NCBI GenBank assembly: GCA_031292455.1
Contig: JARLHC010000050.1
Location: 1 to 64,000, forward strand
Direction of reading: 5' to 3'
Source: Ignavibacteriaceae bacterium
GTDB lineage: Bacteria; Bacteroidota; Ignavibacteria; Ignavibacteriales; Ignavibacteriaceae
Length of the DNA stretch: 64,000 nt
In this document: positions 56,012 through 64,000 of the stretch, in pieces
How the letters are laid out: each line of letters opens with the position of its first letter
How positions within the stretch are numbered: the first letter of the stretch is position 1
Made by a program: the position numbers and the translations under genes
The notes under the pieces: generated by a model
Databases searched by the model: none
What the model saw: the letters and a program-made list of their open reading frames with translations, nothing else
What the model was told of the DNA's origin: nothing

Positions 56012-58813
56012 ATGTCGAAATATGTCTATTTCTTCGGCGGTAAGAAAGCTGAAGGGAAAGCTGAAATGAAAGCGTTGCTCGGTGGTAAAGGTGCTAATCT
56101 TGCAGAAATGGTGAATATAGGATTACCGGTGCCCGCAGGGTTTACTATTACTACTGAAGTCTGTACAGCCTATTTTGAAAACAAGAATAAATATCCTAAG
56201 GAGCTTAAAGCTAAAGTAGCAGAGTCACTAAAGAAGGTGGAAGCTATTATGGGAGCTAAGTTCGGCGATCCTAAGAATCCCCTCCTTGTTTCAGTTAGAT
56301 CGGGTGCTAGAGCATCTATGCCTGGTATGATGGATACAATTCTTAATCTAGGCCTCAATGATATTACTGTTTTAGGTTTAATTGAAAAGACAAACAATCC
56401 GCGTTTTGCTTATGATTCATACAGAAGGTTTGTCCAGATGTACGGCGACGTTGTTCTGGGGTTAAAACCTGTTGATAAGCATGATGCCGATCCTTTTGAA
56501 GTAATACTTGAAAAGAAGAAACATGATAATGGTTTTAAATTAGATACTGAACTTACAGCTGAACATTTAAAGGAACTTGTAGCCGAATTTAAAGCTGCCA
56601 TTAAAAGGGAAACTGGATCAGAATTCCCCGAAAACCCTGTGGAACAACTCTGGGGAGCAATTGGAGCTGTATTTAGCTCATGGATGAATGATAGGGCAAT
56701 TGTTTACAGGAAACTGAACGATATACCCGCAAGCTGGGGTACAGCTGTGAATGTTCAGTCAATGGTTTTCGGGAATATGGGCGAAGATTCAGGTACAGGC
56801 GTTGCCTTTACAAGAGATCCCGCAACAGGTGCAAATCTGTTCTATGGCGAGTATCTGTTCAATGCACAGGGTGAAGATGTTGTGGCTGGTATCCGCACAC
56901 CCCATCCTATTTCTGAACTTGATAAGGACGCTCCGGAACTATATAAAGAGCTTGATACCTACAGAATGATTCTTGAAAAGCATTATAAGGATATGCTTGA
57001 CATTGAATTTACAATTCAACAGGGTAAGCTGTGGATGTTGCAGTGCCGGGTAGGTAAAAGAACAGGTTTCGCGGCTATTAAAATGGCCGTTGATATGGTA
57101 CATGAAAAATTAATTGACAAGGAAGAAGCTATTTTAAGAATCGAACCAAATCAGCTTAACCAGCTTTTACGTCCTATTTTTGATTTGGACGAAAAGAAGA
57201 AAGCCATTACCGAAGGCAGATTTATGGCGAAAGGTTTGAATGCTGGACCCGGTGCGGCTTCAGGTAAAATTGCATTAAGCGCACAGGACGCTGAAGTAAT
57301 GGCCGCTAATGGTGATCCGGTTATTCTTGTAAGGATTGAAACCTCTCCCGAAGATATCAAAGGAATGAATGCATCAGAAGGTATCCTGACAGCAAGAGGA
57401 GGAATGACTTCACATGCTGCTTTGGTTGCACGCCAAATGGGTAAGGTTTGCGTTGCTGGATGCGGCGTTTTGAATATCAATTATCAGGAGAGAACAGTAA
57501 AAGTTGAAGGTAAAGACCTGGTAGTAAAAGAAGGCGAGTATATTTCAATAGATGGAACCACCGGTGAGGTTATACAAGGGAAAATTCAGACCAAACCTTC
57601 TGAAATAATACAGGTACTCATTACCAAAACTCTTGACGGGAAGCAGTCTCCAATTTATCAAACTTATGCAAGCCTTATGAGCTGGGCTGATAAGTTCAGG
57701 AGATTAGGTATAAGAACAAATGCCGATCAGCCTGACCAGGCCTCTAATGCAATTGCTTTTGGCGCTGAAGGAATCGGACTCTGCCGTACTGAACATATGT
57801 TCTTTGGTGAAAATAGAATTATGTCGGTAAGAAAGATGATCGTATCTGATACCCTTGAGGAAAGGAAAGCAGCTTTAGTTGAGCTTCTTCCATTACAGAG
57901 ATCAGATTTTTACGGGATATTCAAAGCTATGAAAGGTTTCCCGGTTACTATAAGAACTCTTGATCCTCCTTTACATGAATTCCTTCCTAATACTGAAAAG
58001 GATATAAAAGAACTTGCAGGAGTACTTAATATCTCTGTAGAAAAACTAACGGAAAAAATCGAAGGACTTCATGAATTCAACCCTATGCTTGGATTCAGAG
58101 GCTGCCGTCTCGGTATCCTCTATCCTGAAATTACTGAAATGCAGGCACGTGCTGTATTTGAAGCTGCTTGTGATGCCGTAGCCGAAGGCATAAAAGTTAA
58201 ACCTGAAATAATGATCCCGCTGGTTGGAGACCTTAAGGAATTCAAACTCCAGGAAGAAATTGTTTGTCGTGTAGCTGATGAAGTATTTAAAGAAAGAGGG
58301 AAAAAACTTCCTTATCTTGTCGGTACAATGATAGAACTCCCGAGGGCTTGCCTGCTTGCAGATGAGATAGCTAGGAGCGCTGAATTCTTCAGCTTTGGTA
58401 CTAACGACCTTACTCAAACTACATTCGGGCTTTCACGCGATGATGCTGGAAAATTCCTTCCCCTTTATGTTCAGAAGGAAATTTTAGCAAATGATCCATT
58501 CGAAGCTTTGGATCAGAGTGGTGTAGGTCAGCTCGTGAAAATGGGTGTAGATAAAGGACGTTCAACAAGATCAGATCTGAAAGTCGGTATATGCGGTGAG
58601 CATGGCGGAGAACCTTCATCGGTTGAATTCTGTCATCGTGTAGGCCTTAATTATGTAAGTTGTTCTCCATTCAGAGTACCGATCGCACGGCTTGCAGCAG
58701 CCAGAGCTGTCGTTAAAGAGTTAACTGCTAAACCGGTTAAGAAAGCTGCTGTTAAAAAAACTCCGGCTAAAAAGACTGCAGTAAAAAAAATCAGTTCTAA
58801 AAAGAGGAAATAA
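56012..58813 (+). CDS. ppdK: Pyruvate phosphate dikinase with lysine-rich tail
   Basis: A 933-residue enzyme that interconverts pyruvate, ATP and phosphate with PEP, AMP and pyrophosphate. The ATP-grasp domain (1-350: '[18 protein letters not shown]', '[16 protein letters not shown]') is followed by the phosphohistidine domain with H468 in [16 protein letters not shown] and a TIM barrel with the catalytic Cys C861 in '[10 protein letters not shown]'. The last 30 or so residues add a histone-like tail of KKAA/KKTP repeats not usual in the family. It starts with a good ttggag site. The phosphohistidine domain here is exactly the part missing from the two receiver/ATP-grasp proteins elsewhere in the window. 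Confidence 0.95.
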   Translation: MSKYVYFFGGKKAEGKAEMKALLGGKGANLAEMVNIGLPVPAGFTITTEVCTAYFENKNKYPKELKAKVAESLKKVEAIMGAKFGDPKNPLLVSVRSGARASMPGMMDTILNLGLNDITVLGLIEKTNNPRFAYDSYRRFVQMYGDVVLGLKPVDKHDADPFEVILEKKKHDNGFKLDTELTAEHLKELVAEFKAAIKRETGSEFPENPVEQLWGAIGAVFSSWMNDRAIVYRKLNDIPASWGTAVNVQSMVFGNMGEDSGTGVAFTRDPATGANLFYGEYLFNAQGEDVVAGIRTPHPISELDKDAPELYKELDTYRMILEKHYKDMLDIEFTIQQGKLWMLQCRVGKRTGFAAIKMAVDMVHEKLIDKEEAILRIEPNQLNQLLRPIFDLDEKKKAITEGRFMAKGLNAGPGAASGKIALSAQDAEVMAANGDPVILVRIETSPEDIKGMNASEGILTARGGMTSHAALVARQMGKVCVAGCGVLNINYQERTVKVEGKDLVVKEGEYISIDGTTGEVIQGKIQTKPSEIIQVLITKTLDGKQSPIYQTYASLMSWADKFRRLGIRTNADQPDQASNAIAFGAEGIGLCRTEHMFFGENRIMSVRKMIVSDTLEERKAALVELLPLQRSDFYGIFKAMKGFPVTIRTLDPPLHEFLPNTEKDIKELAGVLNISVEKLTEKIEGLHEFNPMLGFRGCRLGILYPEITEMQARAVFEAACDAVAEGIKVKPEIMIPLVGDLKEFKLQEEIVCRVADEVFKERGKKLPYLVGTMIELPRACLLADEIARSAEFFSFGTNDLTQTTFGLSRDDAGKFLPLYVQKEILANDPFEALDQSGVGQLVKMGVDKGRSTRSDLKVGICGEHGGEPSSVEFCHRVGLNYVSCSPFRVPIARLAAARAVVKELTAKPVKKAAVKKTPAKKTAVKKISSKKRK

Positions 58814-58825
58814 CAAAGTAATCAA

Positions 58826-58857
58826 CGGGAAAGGAAATACTCCTTTCCCGATTTTTT
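58826..58857 (+). terminator. Rho-independent terminator after ppdK
   Basis: A 10-bp stem cgggaaagga/tcctttcccg, 5-nt loop, then a six-T run. Confidence 0.92.
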
Positions 58858-58878
58858 AAATAAAATAGGTTGTCAAGA

Positions 58879-59913
58879 ATGAAATTATCAGACTTCAAAT
58901 ATAATTTACCCAAGACATCGATTGCCAAATACCCCGCTGCTCCAAGAGAAAAAGCAAAGCTCATGGTAATTAACCGTGAAAAACAGGAGATAGAGAATAA
59001 GGTATTTTCAGATGTCTGTGATTATATGGAGAAAGGGGATATTCTTGTCGTTAATGAAACAAGAGTTTTCCAGGCAAGGTTATTCGGGAAAAAAGAGAAG
59101 ACAAATGCCAAGATTGAGGTCTTCCTTTTAAGGGAATTAAATGCAGAAGAATGTATTTGGGATGTAATAGTAGATCCCGCCAGGAAAGTTAGGATCGGAA
59201 ATAAAATCTATTTTAATGATAAACTCTGGTGTGAAGTAATTGATAATACAACTTCTCGTGGACGCACTGTTAGATTTAACCAGCCCGGTAATGTCTTTAA
59301 AGCTATTGAGAAAATCGGAATGACACCCCTTCCCCCCTATATAAAAAGGGAACCTGAACCATCGGATAGGGAAAACTATCAAACCGTCTATGCTAAAATT
59401 GATGGAGCTGTCGCTGCTCCTACAGCAGGACTTCATTTCTCGCAGAAGCTTCTTCAGAAAATTGAGAAGAAAGGGATCGAAATGGTTCCCGTTATTCTGC
59501 ATATCGGATTGGGTACATTCCGGCCGGTTGAAGTCGAAGATCTTACTAAACACAAAATGGATTCGGAATATTTCGAAATAACCCATGCTGCTTCTGAAAA
59601 AATAAATAAAGCTATAGCGTCAAGACATAAGATTTTTGTTGTAGGTACAAGTACATGCCGCGCTCTTGAAACTAGTGTTACTGCCGATAGATTTGTAAAA
59701 CCGAACCGGGGATGGACTGATAAATTCATCTATCCTCCTTACGATTTTAAAATTACAAATAGGTTAATAACTAATTTTCACTCTCCCGAATCTACTCTGC
59801 TTATGCTTGTAAGCGCTTTTGCCGGAACAGAGTTAATTATTAAAGCCTATAAGAAAGCACTTAAGGAGAATTATCGCTTTCTTAGCTACGGCGATGCCAT
59901 GCTTATTTTATGA
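58879..59913 (+). CDS. queA: tRNA ribosyltransferase-isomerase QueA
   Basis: A 344-residue enzyme that transfers and rearranges the ribose of S-adenosylmethionine onto preQ1 in tRNA to form epoxyqueuosine. It has 'LVVNETRVFQARLFG', 'PLPPYIKREP', 'YAKIDGAVAAPTAGLHFS' and 'LHIGLGTFRPVEVEDL'. ATG 58879 is preferred (agg nine bases before); a TTG at 58870 would add three residues. Works with queC and queF at 41207-42281. Confidence 0.96.
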   Translation: MKLSDFKYNLPKTSIAKYPAAPREKAKLMVINREKQEIENKVFSDVCDYMEKGDILVVNETRVFQARLFGKKEKTNAKIEVFLLRELNAEECIWDVIVDPARKVRIGNKIYFNDKLWCEVIDNTTSRGRTVRFNQPGNVFKAIEKIGMTPLPPYIKREPEPSDRENYQTVYAKIDGAVAAPTAGLHFSQKLLQKIEKKGIEMVPVILHIGLGTFRPVEVEDLTKHKMDSEYFEITHAASEKINKAIASRHKIFVVGTSTCRALETSVTADRFVKPNRGWTDKFIYPPYDFKITNRLITNFHSPESTLLMLVSAFAGTELIIKAYKKALKENYRFLSYGDAMLIL

Positions 59914-60587
59914 GGGTAATTGCAGTAATTCCCGCGGGGGGAAAAGGTACAAGGAGCGGATACAATATTCCAAAACAGTACCTTAAAATAAACTGTAAAG
60001 AACTTATAGCTTATACGCTGGACGTATTTCAAAAAAACAGATCGGTTGATGAAATAATAATCTCAGCCGATCCATTTTATTTTAAACTTCTCGAAAAAAT
60101 CAAGAAGAATTATAACTATTCTAAATTATCCAGGTTTGTGGAATCAGGTTTGGAAAGACAGGACTCTGTTTACAACGGGTTAAATGCTATTACAGCTTCA
60201 GACAACGATTTAATCGTTGTGCATGATGCTGTTCGTCCCCTGTTGCCTGATAAAGTTTTGTCTGACGCTATAAGTATCGCGAAATTAAAGGGAAACGCTC
60301 TTGTTTGTATTAAAGCAAAAGATACTCTTTTTATAGGAAATGATTTGGTTGAAAAGTATGTTGAACGGGAAAAGATCTATTATGCTCAGACCCCGCAAAT
60401 CTTTAAGTATTCCCAATTAAAAAAAGCGATGGATAGTGCGTATAAGAATAAATTTAAGGGGACGGATGAATCGATGCTTGTTAGCAGGATGAAAGAAAAA
60501 ATAAATATTGTAGAAGGATCTATATTTAATTTTAAGGTAACTTCTAAAGAAGACTTTAAGCTTTTAACAAAATTAATTATTAAATAA
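59910..60587 (+). CDS. ispD: 2-C-methyl-D-erythritol 4-phosphate cytidylyltransferase
   Basis: A 225-residue enzyme of the MEP pathway for isoprenoid precursors. It carries the nucleotide loop 'VIPAGGKGTRSGYNIPKQYL', 'VESGLERQDSVYNGL', 'VHDAVRPLLPDKVL' and 'YAQTPQIFKY', and 'FKGTDESMLVSRM' near the end. ATG overlaps the queA stop (ATGA), so translation is coupled. Confidence 0.95.
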   Translation: MRVIAVIPAGGKGTRSGYNIPKQYLKINCKELIAYTLDVFQKNRSVDEIIISADPFYFKLLEKIKKNYNYSKLSRFVESGLERQDSVYNGLNAITASDNDLIVVHDAVRPLLPDKVLSDAISIAKLKGNALVCIKAKDTLFIGNDLVEKYVEREKIYYAQTPQIFKYSQLKKAMDSAYKNKFKGTDESMLVSRMKEKINIVEGSIFNFKVTSKEDFKLLTKLIIK

Positions 60588-60615
60588 ATCTTATATATTC
60601 CGCTAAAATTAAAAT

Positions 60616-60650
60616 AGAGGCTGACTCAGAATATCCGGTCAGCCTCTTAA
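60616..60650. terminator. Bidirectional terminator between ispD and the convergent small gene
   Basis: A perfect 10-bp stem agaggctgac/gtcagcctct with a 12-nt loop. It has a T-rich tail on the reverse side (attttaatttt) and a weaker one on the + side. Confidence 0.78.
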
Positions 60651-60654
60651 TATA

Positions 60655-60948
60655 CTATTCCTCTATTTTGAATATTTCTCTATGTCCTCCTTCTACTAGG
60701 GTCATATAGTCTTTCATGATTTCTTTAACCTCAGGTTTCTGTGAAAAACTACTCATCTTTTCCCAATAGTTTAAACTTTCAACTTCAGTTTCTAAAACAA
60801 CAGTCCAATAGCTTGAAACTACGTCAGTCATTACTCTTGTTGTTCCAAGGCCTTCCTTAGGCATATACTGATTAACATTCTTAAAAATTTTAACAAGGTC
60901 TTTAGCTTTCCCCGGTTTTGTCTGGAATACATCTCTTATCAAATACAT
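60655..60948 (-). CDS. Dimeric alpha/beta-barrel (NIPSNAP/ABM-like) small protein
   Basis: A 97-residue protein with the repeated strand-helix pattern of ferredoxin-like dimeric barrel proteins ('MYLIRDVFQTKPGKAKDLV', 'YWTVVLETEVESLNYWEKM'). Related proteins are monooxygenases or of unknown function. A single-gene unit, convergent with ispD. Substrate unknown. Confidence 0.75.
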   Translation of the reverse strand: MYLIRDVFQTKPGKAKDLVKIFKNVNQYMPKEGLGTTRVMTDVVSSYWTVVLETEVESLNYWEKMSSFSQKPEVKEIMKDYMTLVEGGHREIFKIEE

Positions 60949-61095
60949 TTCATAGTCTCCTTTTTTTTGTTAATAAATCAGTTATTTATTATAATTTGAA
61001 TCCCTTAATGGAATATATTACAGGTCAAATTCTCAATTAAGGTAGTTATTACATTTATAAATGATTAGTATTAACTTAAATCACAATATTGCGAG

Positions 61096-61110
61096 TGGCA
61101 CACTATTTCC
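61096..61110 (+). promoter_or_regulatory. Candidate sigma-54-type promoter of the minor-pilin operon
   Basis: TGGCACACTATTTCC repeats the block at 1225 (TGGCACATTATTTCT) and shares the following 'ttattaa'. The -24 half is perfect and the -12 half reads TTCC. It lies 39 bp before the ATG at 61149. The match between two loci of similar content supports a shared regulator. Confidence 0.5.
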
Positions 61111-61148
61111 TTATTAATTTGTTGGCTTTTAATATCTAAAAAGGACTT

Positions 61149-61703
61149 ATGGGTACTGGTCAGACGATGATAACGCTTTTAGCGATGGTTTTACTGTCGT
61201 TTATGATTCTTAGAGTAAACAATTTGTTTCTTCAGACAACAACTACTTTAAATACTACTAAGTTTGATGTTCTTGCATTTTCACTTGCAGAGTCAATGAT
61301 TCAGGAAATAGAAGCGAATGCTTTCGATCAGGCGACGGTTACCGCGGTTGTATCCAGTACAAGTAGTCTTTCAACTACTTTAGGGCCAGAATCTGGCGAA
61401 ACATTTGCTACATATAACGATATAGACGACTTTAATAATTATACAAGAATTGATACTGTTCCCGAGAAGAGTGGTGTTGTTTTTAATATTAGATGCAAAG
61501 TAGATTATGTAACGTCAACGGCGCCGGATGTTCCTACATCCACCAAAACATGGAATAAAATGATCACTGTTTATGTTACAAGTCCATTTATGGTACAAAA
61601 TTCTCTAACTAATCAGTATTATACTAAAGTTACTGCAGCTACACCAATTATACATGATACTGTTAAATTATCCCAGGTATATAGCTATTGGAATTTTAAG
61701 TAA
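61149..61703 (+). CDS. Minor-pilin-like protein 1
   Basis: A 184-residue protein starting MGTGQTMITLLAMVLLSFMIL: Met-Gly, a few small polar residues, then one membrane helix (about 6-25), then a Thr/Ser-rich periplasmic or surface domain. There is no recognisable leader. First gene of three consecutive open frames separated by three bases each. Placed as pilin-like from its shape and its shared promoter element with the pilin locus at 1285; no family match is known to me. Confidence 0.65.
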   Translation: MGTGQTMITLLAMVLLSFMILRVNNLFLQTTTTLNTTKFDVLAFSLAESMIQEIEANAFDQATVTAVVSSTSSLSTTLGPESGETFATYNDIDDFNNYTRIDTVPEKSGVVFNIRCKVDYVTSTAPDVPTSTKTWNKMITVYVTSPFMVQNSLTNQYYTKVTAATPIIHDTVKLSQVYSYWNFK

Positions 61704-61706
61704 ATT

Positions 61707-62309
61707 ATGGGCTATTCTACAATAATAGATATAGTGGGTTCTATAATCATCGGCGGTATGCTGCTGGGCATTCTTCTTAAACTGAATAATTCCGCCTCTT
61801 GGAATATTTATACAAACTCCGGTGAATTAAACTGCCAGACTAATCTGGCCCAGATGAGCCTTATTCTTGAAAATGATTTCAGGAAAATTGACTACTGTTC
61901 CGATTATACAAATATTCAGGATCCTGCCAATGCTATTATTTCGGCCGATTCATCATCAATTAAATTCATAGCTGACTTGAACAAGGATGGGAATATGGAT
62001 ACAGTTTATTATTACTTGGGGCCGGCTTCTGAATTGAATGCAACTAAAGATCCCAGGGATAAGATTCTTTACCGTATTGTAAATAATGCCCCTAAAATGG
62101 GTTCCGATGCAGGTATTACACGATTCTATATGGTGTATTATGATGTTAATGGAGATACAATCCATACCCCTGTTTCAGCAGCAAATCTTTCCCTTATTAA
62201 CGATATTGAATTAAATATGAATATTGAAAATGTTGGAATTGACAGCACAGTTCTTTATTCTTATTGGCGGCAGGCTCGGTTAACTGTTCCGAATATAAAG
62301 AATAGGTGA
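61707..62309 (+). CDS. Minor-pilin-like protein 2
   Basis: A 200-residue protein beginning MGYSTIIDIVGSIIIGGMLLG, a membrane helix (about 4-26), followed by a domain with 'NGDTIHTPVSAANL' and a C-terminal 'YSYWRQARLTVPN' that resembles the end of PilW/GspJ-like minor pseudopilins. It starts three bases after protein 1. Function by context only. Confidence 0.65.
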   Translation: MGYSTIIDIVGSIIIGGMLLGILLKLNNSASWNIYTNSGELNCQTNLAQMSLILENDFRKIDYCSDYTNIQDPANAIISADSSSIKFIADLNKDGNMDTVYYYLGPASELNATKDPRDKILYRIVNNAPKMGSDAGITRFYMVYYDVNGDTIHTPVSAANLSLINDIELNMNIENVGIDSTVLYSYWRQARLTVPNIKNR

Positions 62310-62312
62310 TTT

Positions 62313-63581
62313 ATGGGTGGAAAAGCGATTTTAATTGTTGTACTAAGTATCAGCCTGACATTCTTCTTTATCGGTGTAAATTATAATCGTATGACATTAA
62401 GCGCTAGTGATAATATGACGAATTATGCCAATAAGCAGATATCCCATTGTATTGCAGTAACCGGAGTTAATATTGCATGTAATGCTTTCTATATTGATCC
62501 CAATTGGACTGCTGGTTATTCAAATGTATCATGCATGGGCGGTTCATATAGTGTTACCGTTCAAACCCTGGATGCAGTTAAACTTATTAAAAGTATTACT
62601 TGTATTTCTACCTTTAAAGGCTTTAAAGATACTGTACATGGGGCTGTCTTGTATTATTTGCCTGACTATCATGATACAATCATAGTTACCTTTCAGCCCA
62701 GCAGGTTTTCCCGTTATGCATATTATTCCTCAAGTGAAGGTGGAAGCCCGATCTACTGGGCTACAGGTGATACTGTGAAAGGACCTTTACAGACACAGGA
62801 TTATCTGAGAGTTTCAGGAAATCCGGTTTTCCTTGGATTTGTTGGTACAAAGATGGGAGTACTTAATAAAAATGGCTCGGCTGATCACCCGCAGTTTCTT
62901 GGTGGTTTGCTTACCGGTAGTAACATTCCCATAAATACCTCCGGTGTTTCGTCCGTTGAAGCTTTTGCTCTTACCAATGGATATGAATTTACAGGCCATG
63001 ATACAGTTTATCTCAACTTTCAGGGGGACTCTGTGAAATATCGGTATGCCTGGAATACAAAGGATACAACTAAAAAATTATCTACAATGACTCCAAACGG
63101 TGTTCTTTTTGTTAAAGGAGGTACTGCTAGAATTAGGGGTAAAATCAAAGGACAGTACACTCTGGGATGTTCATATGTCTCTAAAGGTGGTAGTGTCTAT
63201 TTAGATAGTAGCATTGCGTATAATACTAACCCGATTTCTAATCCTAATTCAACAGACATTTTTGGTGTTGTAACACAGAATAATTTTACAATTACAGATA
63301 ATAAGGCCAACAATAATAGTGTTACCATTCAGGCGTCTATATATTGCCAAAGTGGAAGCTTTGGTGCAGAAAACTACAGTACCCGAGGGTTCGATGGTTA
63401 TATAAATCTTCTTGGGGGAGTGGTCCAGGCTATAAGAGGAGCTGTGGGAGTGATTGGCAACGATGGTACTATTTCAAATGGCTTTAGCAAATCCTATTCT
63501 TATGATCGACGTTTTATGTTCAGTGCACCTCCCAACTTTCCGAATACTGGCTCATACAATGTTATTTCCTGGTACGAATAA
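62313..63581 (+). CDS. Minor-pilin-like protein 3, large (PilX-like)
   Basis: A 422-residue protein beginning MGGKAILIVVLSISLTFFFIG (helix about 4-22). The large C-terminal part is rich in Gly, Asn, Ser and Thr with beta-helix-like repeats ('VQTQDYLRVSGNPVFLGFVG', 'GQYTLGCSYVSKGGSVYLD', 'GAVGVIGNDGTISNG'). This suits a tip or surface-binding subunit, as in PilX/GspK-type proteins. Three bases separate it from protein 2, and a terminator follows its stop. Role inferred from layout. Confidence 0.6.
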   Translation: MGGKAILIVVLSISLTFFFIGVNYNRMTLSASDNMTNYANKQISHCIAVTGVNIACNAFYIDPNWTAGYSNVSCMGGSYSVTVQTLDAVKLIKSITCISTFKGFKDTVHGAVLYYLPDYHDTIIVTFQPSRFSRYAYYSSSEGGSPIYWATGDTVKGPLQTQDYLRVSGNPVFLGFVGTKMGVLNKNGSADHPQFLGGLLTGSNIPINTSGVSSVEAFALTNGYEFTGHDTVYLNFQGDSVKYRYAWNTKDTTKKLSTMTPNGVLFVKGGTARIRGKIKGQYTLGCSYVSKGGSVYLDSSIAYNTNPISNPNSTDIFGVVTQNNFTITDNKANNNSVTIQASIYCQSGSFGAENYSTRGFDGYINLLGGVVQAIRGAVGVIGNDGTISNGFSKSYSYDRRFMFSAPPNFPNTGSYNVISWYE

Positions 63582-63617
63582 ATAGCTCTAAATCTCTACC
63601 ATTCGTATAATACATTT

Positions 63618-63647
63618 TCCAGAACAGCCTCTTTTCTGGATTTTTTG
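63618..63647 (+). terminator. Terminator after the minor-pilin operon
   Basis: A 7-bp stem tccagaa/ttctgga with a 9-nt loop and a six-T run. Confidence 0.8.
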
Positions 63648-63679
63648 TTATTTTTATTGTTAAATAATCCGGATAAATT

Positions 63680-64000
63680 ATGTCTAAACAAATTTTATTA
63701 TTATTTACAATGTTTTTAGTTTCATTCATAATATTTAACTGCTCTGATTCAACAGGATCAAATGCAAAGAAATTTGTGGAGAGATACACTAAAGAATATC
63801 AACCGATATTTTACCGGGCGAGCCTTGCCCAATGGGTTGCAAATACTAATATCACAGATGAGAACACTCAAAAAGAAATAGTAGCTAATAAAGCACTTTC
63901 TGAGTTCGAGGGAAGAAAAGGAATAATCGACTCTGTAAAAATGTTTCTGAAAGATAAAAATAAACTTGATTTTGAAACAATTGGTCAACTCGAGAAGATA
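63680..64000 (+). CDS. M2-family (ACE-like) peptidase lipoprotein, N-terminal part
   Basis: Open from ATG 63680 to the window edge (107 codons). A lipoprotein signal (hydrophobic 5-19, then 'FNCSDS' with Cys20 as the lipidation site) precedes 'FVERYTKEYQPIFYRASLAQWVANTNITDENT'-like sequence. This matches the first helices of angiotensin-converting-enzyme-type dipeptidyl carboxypeptidases, found in a number of bacteria as envelope proteins. The zinc site lies beyond the window, so activity cannot be checked here. Confidence 0.75.
   Translation, partial: MSKQILLLFTMFLVSFIIFNCSDSTGSNAKKFVERYTKEYQPIFYRASLAQWVANTNITDENTQKEIVANKALSEFEGRKGIIDSVKMFLKDKNKLDFETIGQLEKI

Overview
The window is AT-rich, densely packed bacterial DNA. 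It probably comes from the Ignavibacteria/Melioribacter side of the Bacteroidota-Chlorobiota group. The pointers are a secreted protein with a type IX secretion (por-type) C-terminal sorting domain, a DUF3078 outer-membrane protein, Lpx lipid A genes of a Gram-negative envelope, and short pilins with the N-terminus MGQQQLLLIVLG. The lineage is an inference from family content; no rRNA gene is present.

Layout. 1-810: the 5' end of an IS110-type transposase interrupts a DUF3078 gene. 1134-10313: a type IV pilus/type II secretion-like gene set on the + strand: two short pilins, a GspF/PilC platform protein, a PilB-type ATPase, a PilT-type ATPase, a fused PilM-PilN, a PilO with a PilP-like tail and a compact secretin. 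10322-18235: signalling genes: a single receiver, a large hybrid kinase, a receiver with an orphan kinase-like phosphotransfer region, and, on the - strand, an NtrC-type sigma-54 activator with its kinase. 18318-18389: tRNA-Lys(TTT). 18535-24201 (-): an operon of L-2-hydroxyglutarate oxidase, a glutamate dehydrogenase, a small zinc ribbon and a large tandem-receiver/PEP-synthase-like ATP-grasp protein. 24202-26200: a gene-poor stretch with decayed ORFs. 26203-34419 (-): two more glutamate dehydrogenases flanking a NarL/NarX-like pair and a second copy of the receiver/ATP-grasp protein.

34635-37129 (-): an OmpR-type two-component pair and a lysine-rich secreted peptide. 37361-43197: OsmC, then a queC-queF-glnD-murI operon (-), then tpiA (+). 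43609-60587 (+): a membrane-anchored GH2-like protein, smc, a T9SS cargo protein, a HAD phosphatase, a methyltransferase-like membrane protein, lpxB, a DUF374 acyltransferase, lpxK, pyruvate phosphate dikinase, queA and ispD. 61149-63581 (+): three minor-pilin-like proteins. The window ends in the start of an M2 (ACE-like) peptidase lipoprotein.

Two systems stand out. The first is a split pilus-like machine. Its five candidate pilins, in two loci about 60 kb apart, all begin with Met-Gly followed directly by a hydrophobic helix, with no normal prepilin leader and no Glu at +5. Both loci carry a near-matching TGGCAC-type (-24/-12-like) element upstream, and an NtrC-type activator sits beside the main cluster. 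The major-pilin-like gene carries a 12-G run that could switch it on and off. The second is a duplicated module linking glutamate dehydrogenase to a protein with two receiver domains and a PEP/pyruvate-dikinase ATP-grasp domain that lacks the phosphohistidine domain. It has no function I can name and looks like an undescribed carbon/nitrogen control or phosphotransfer system.
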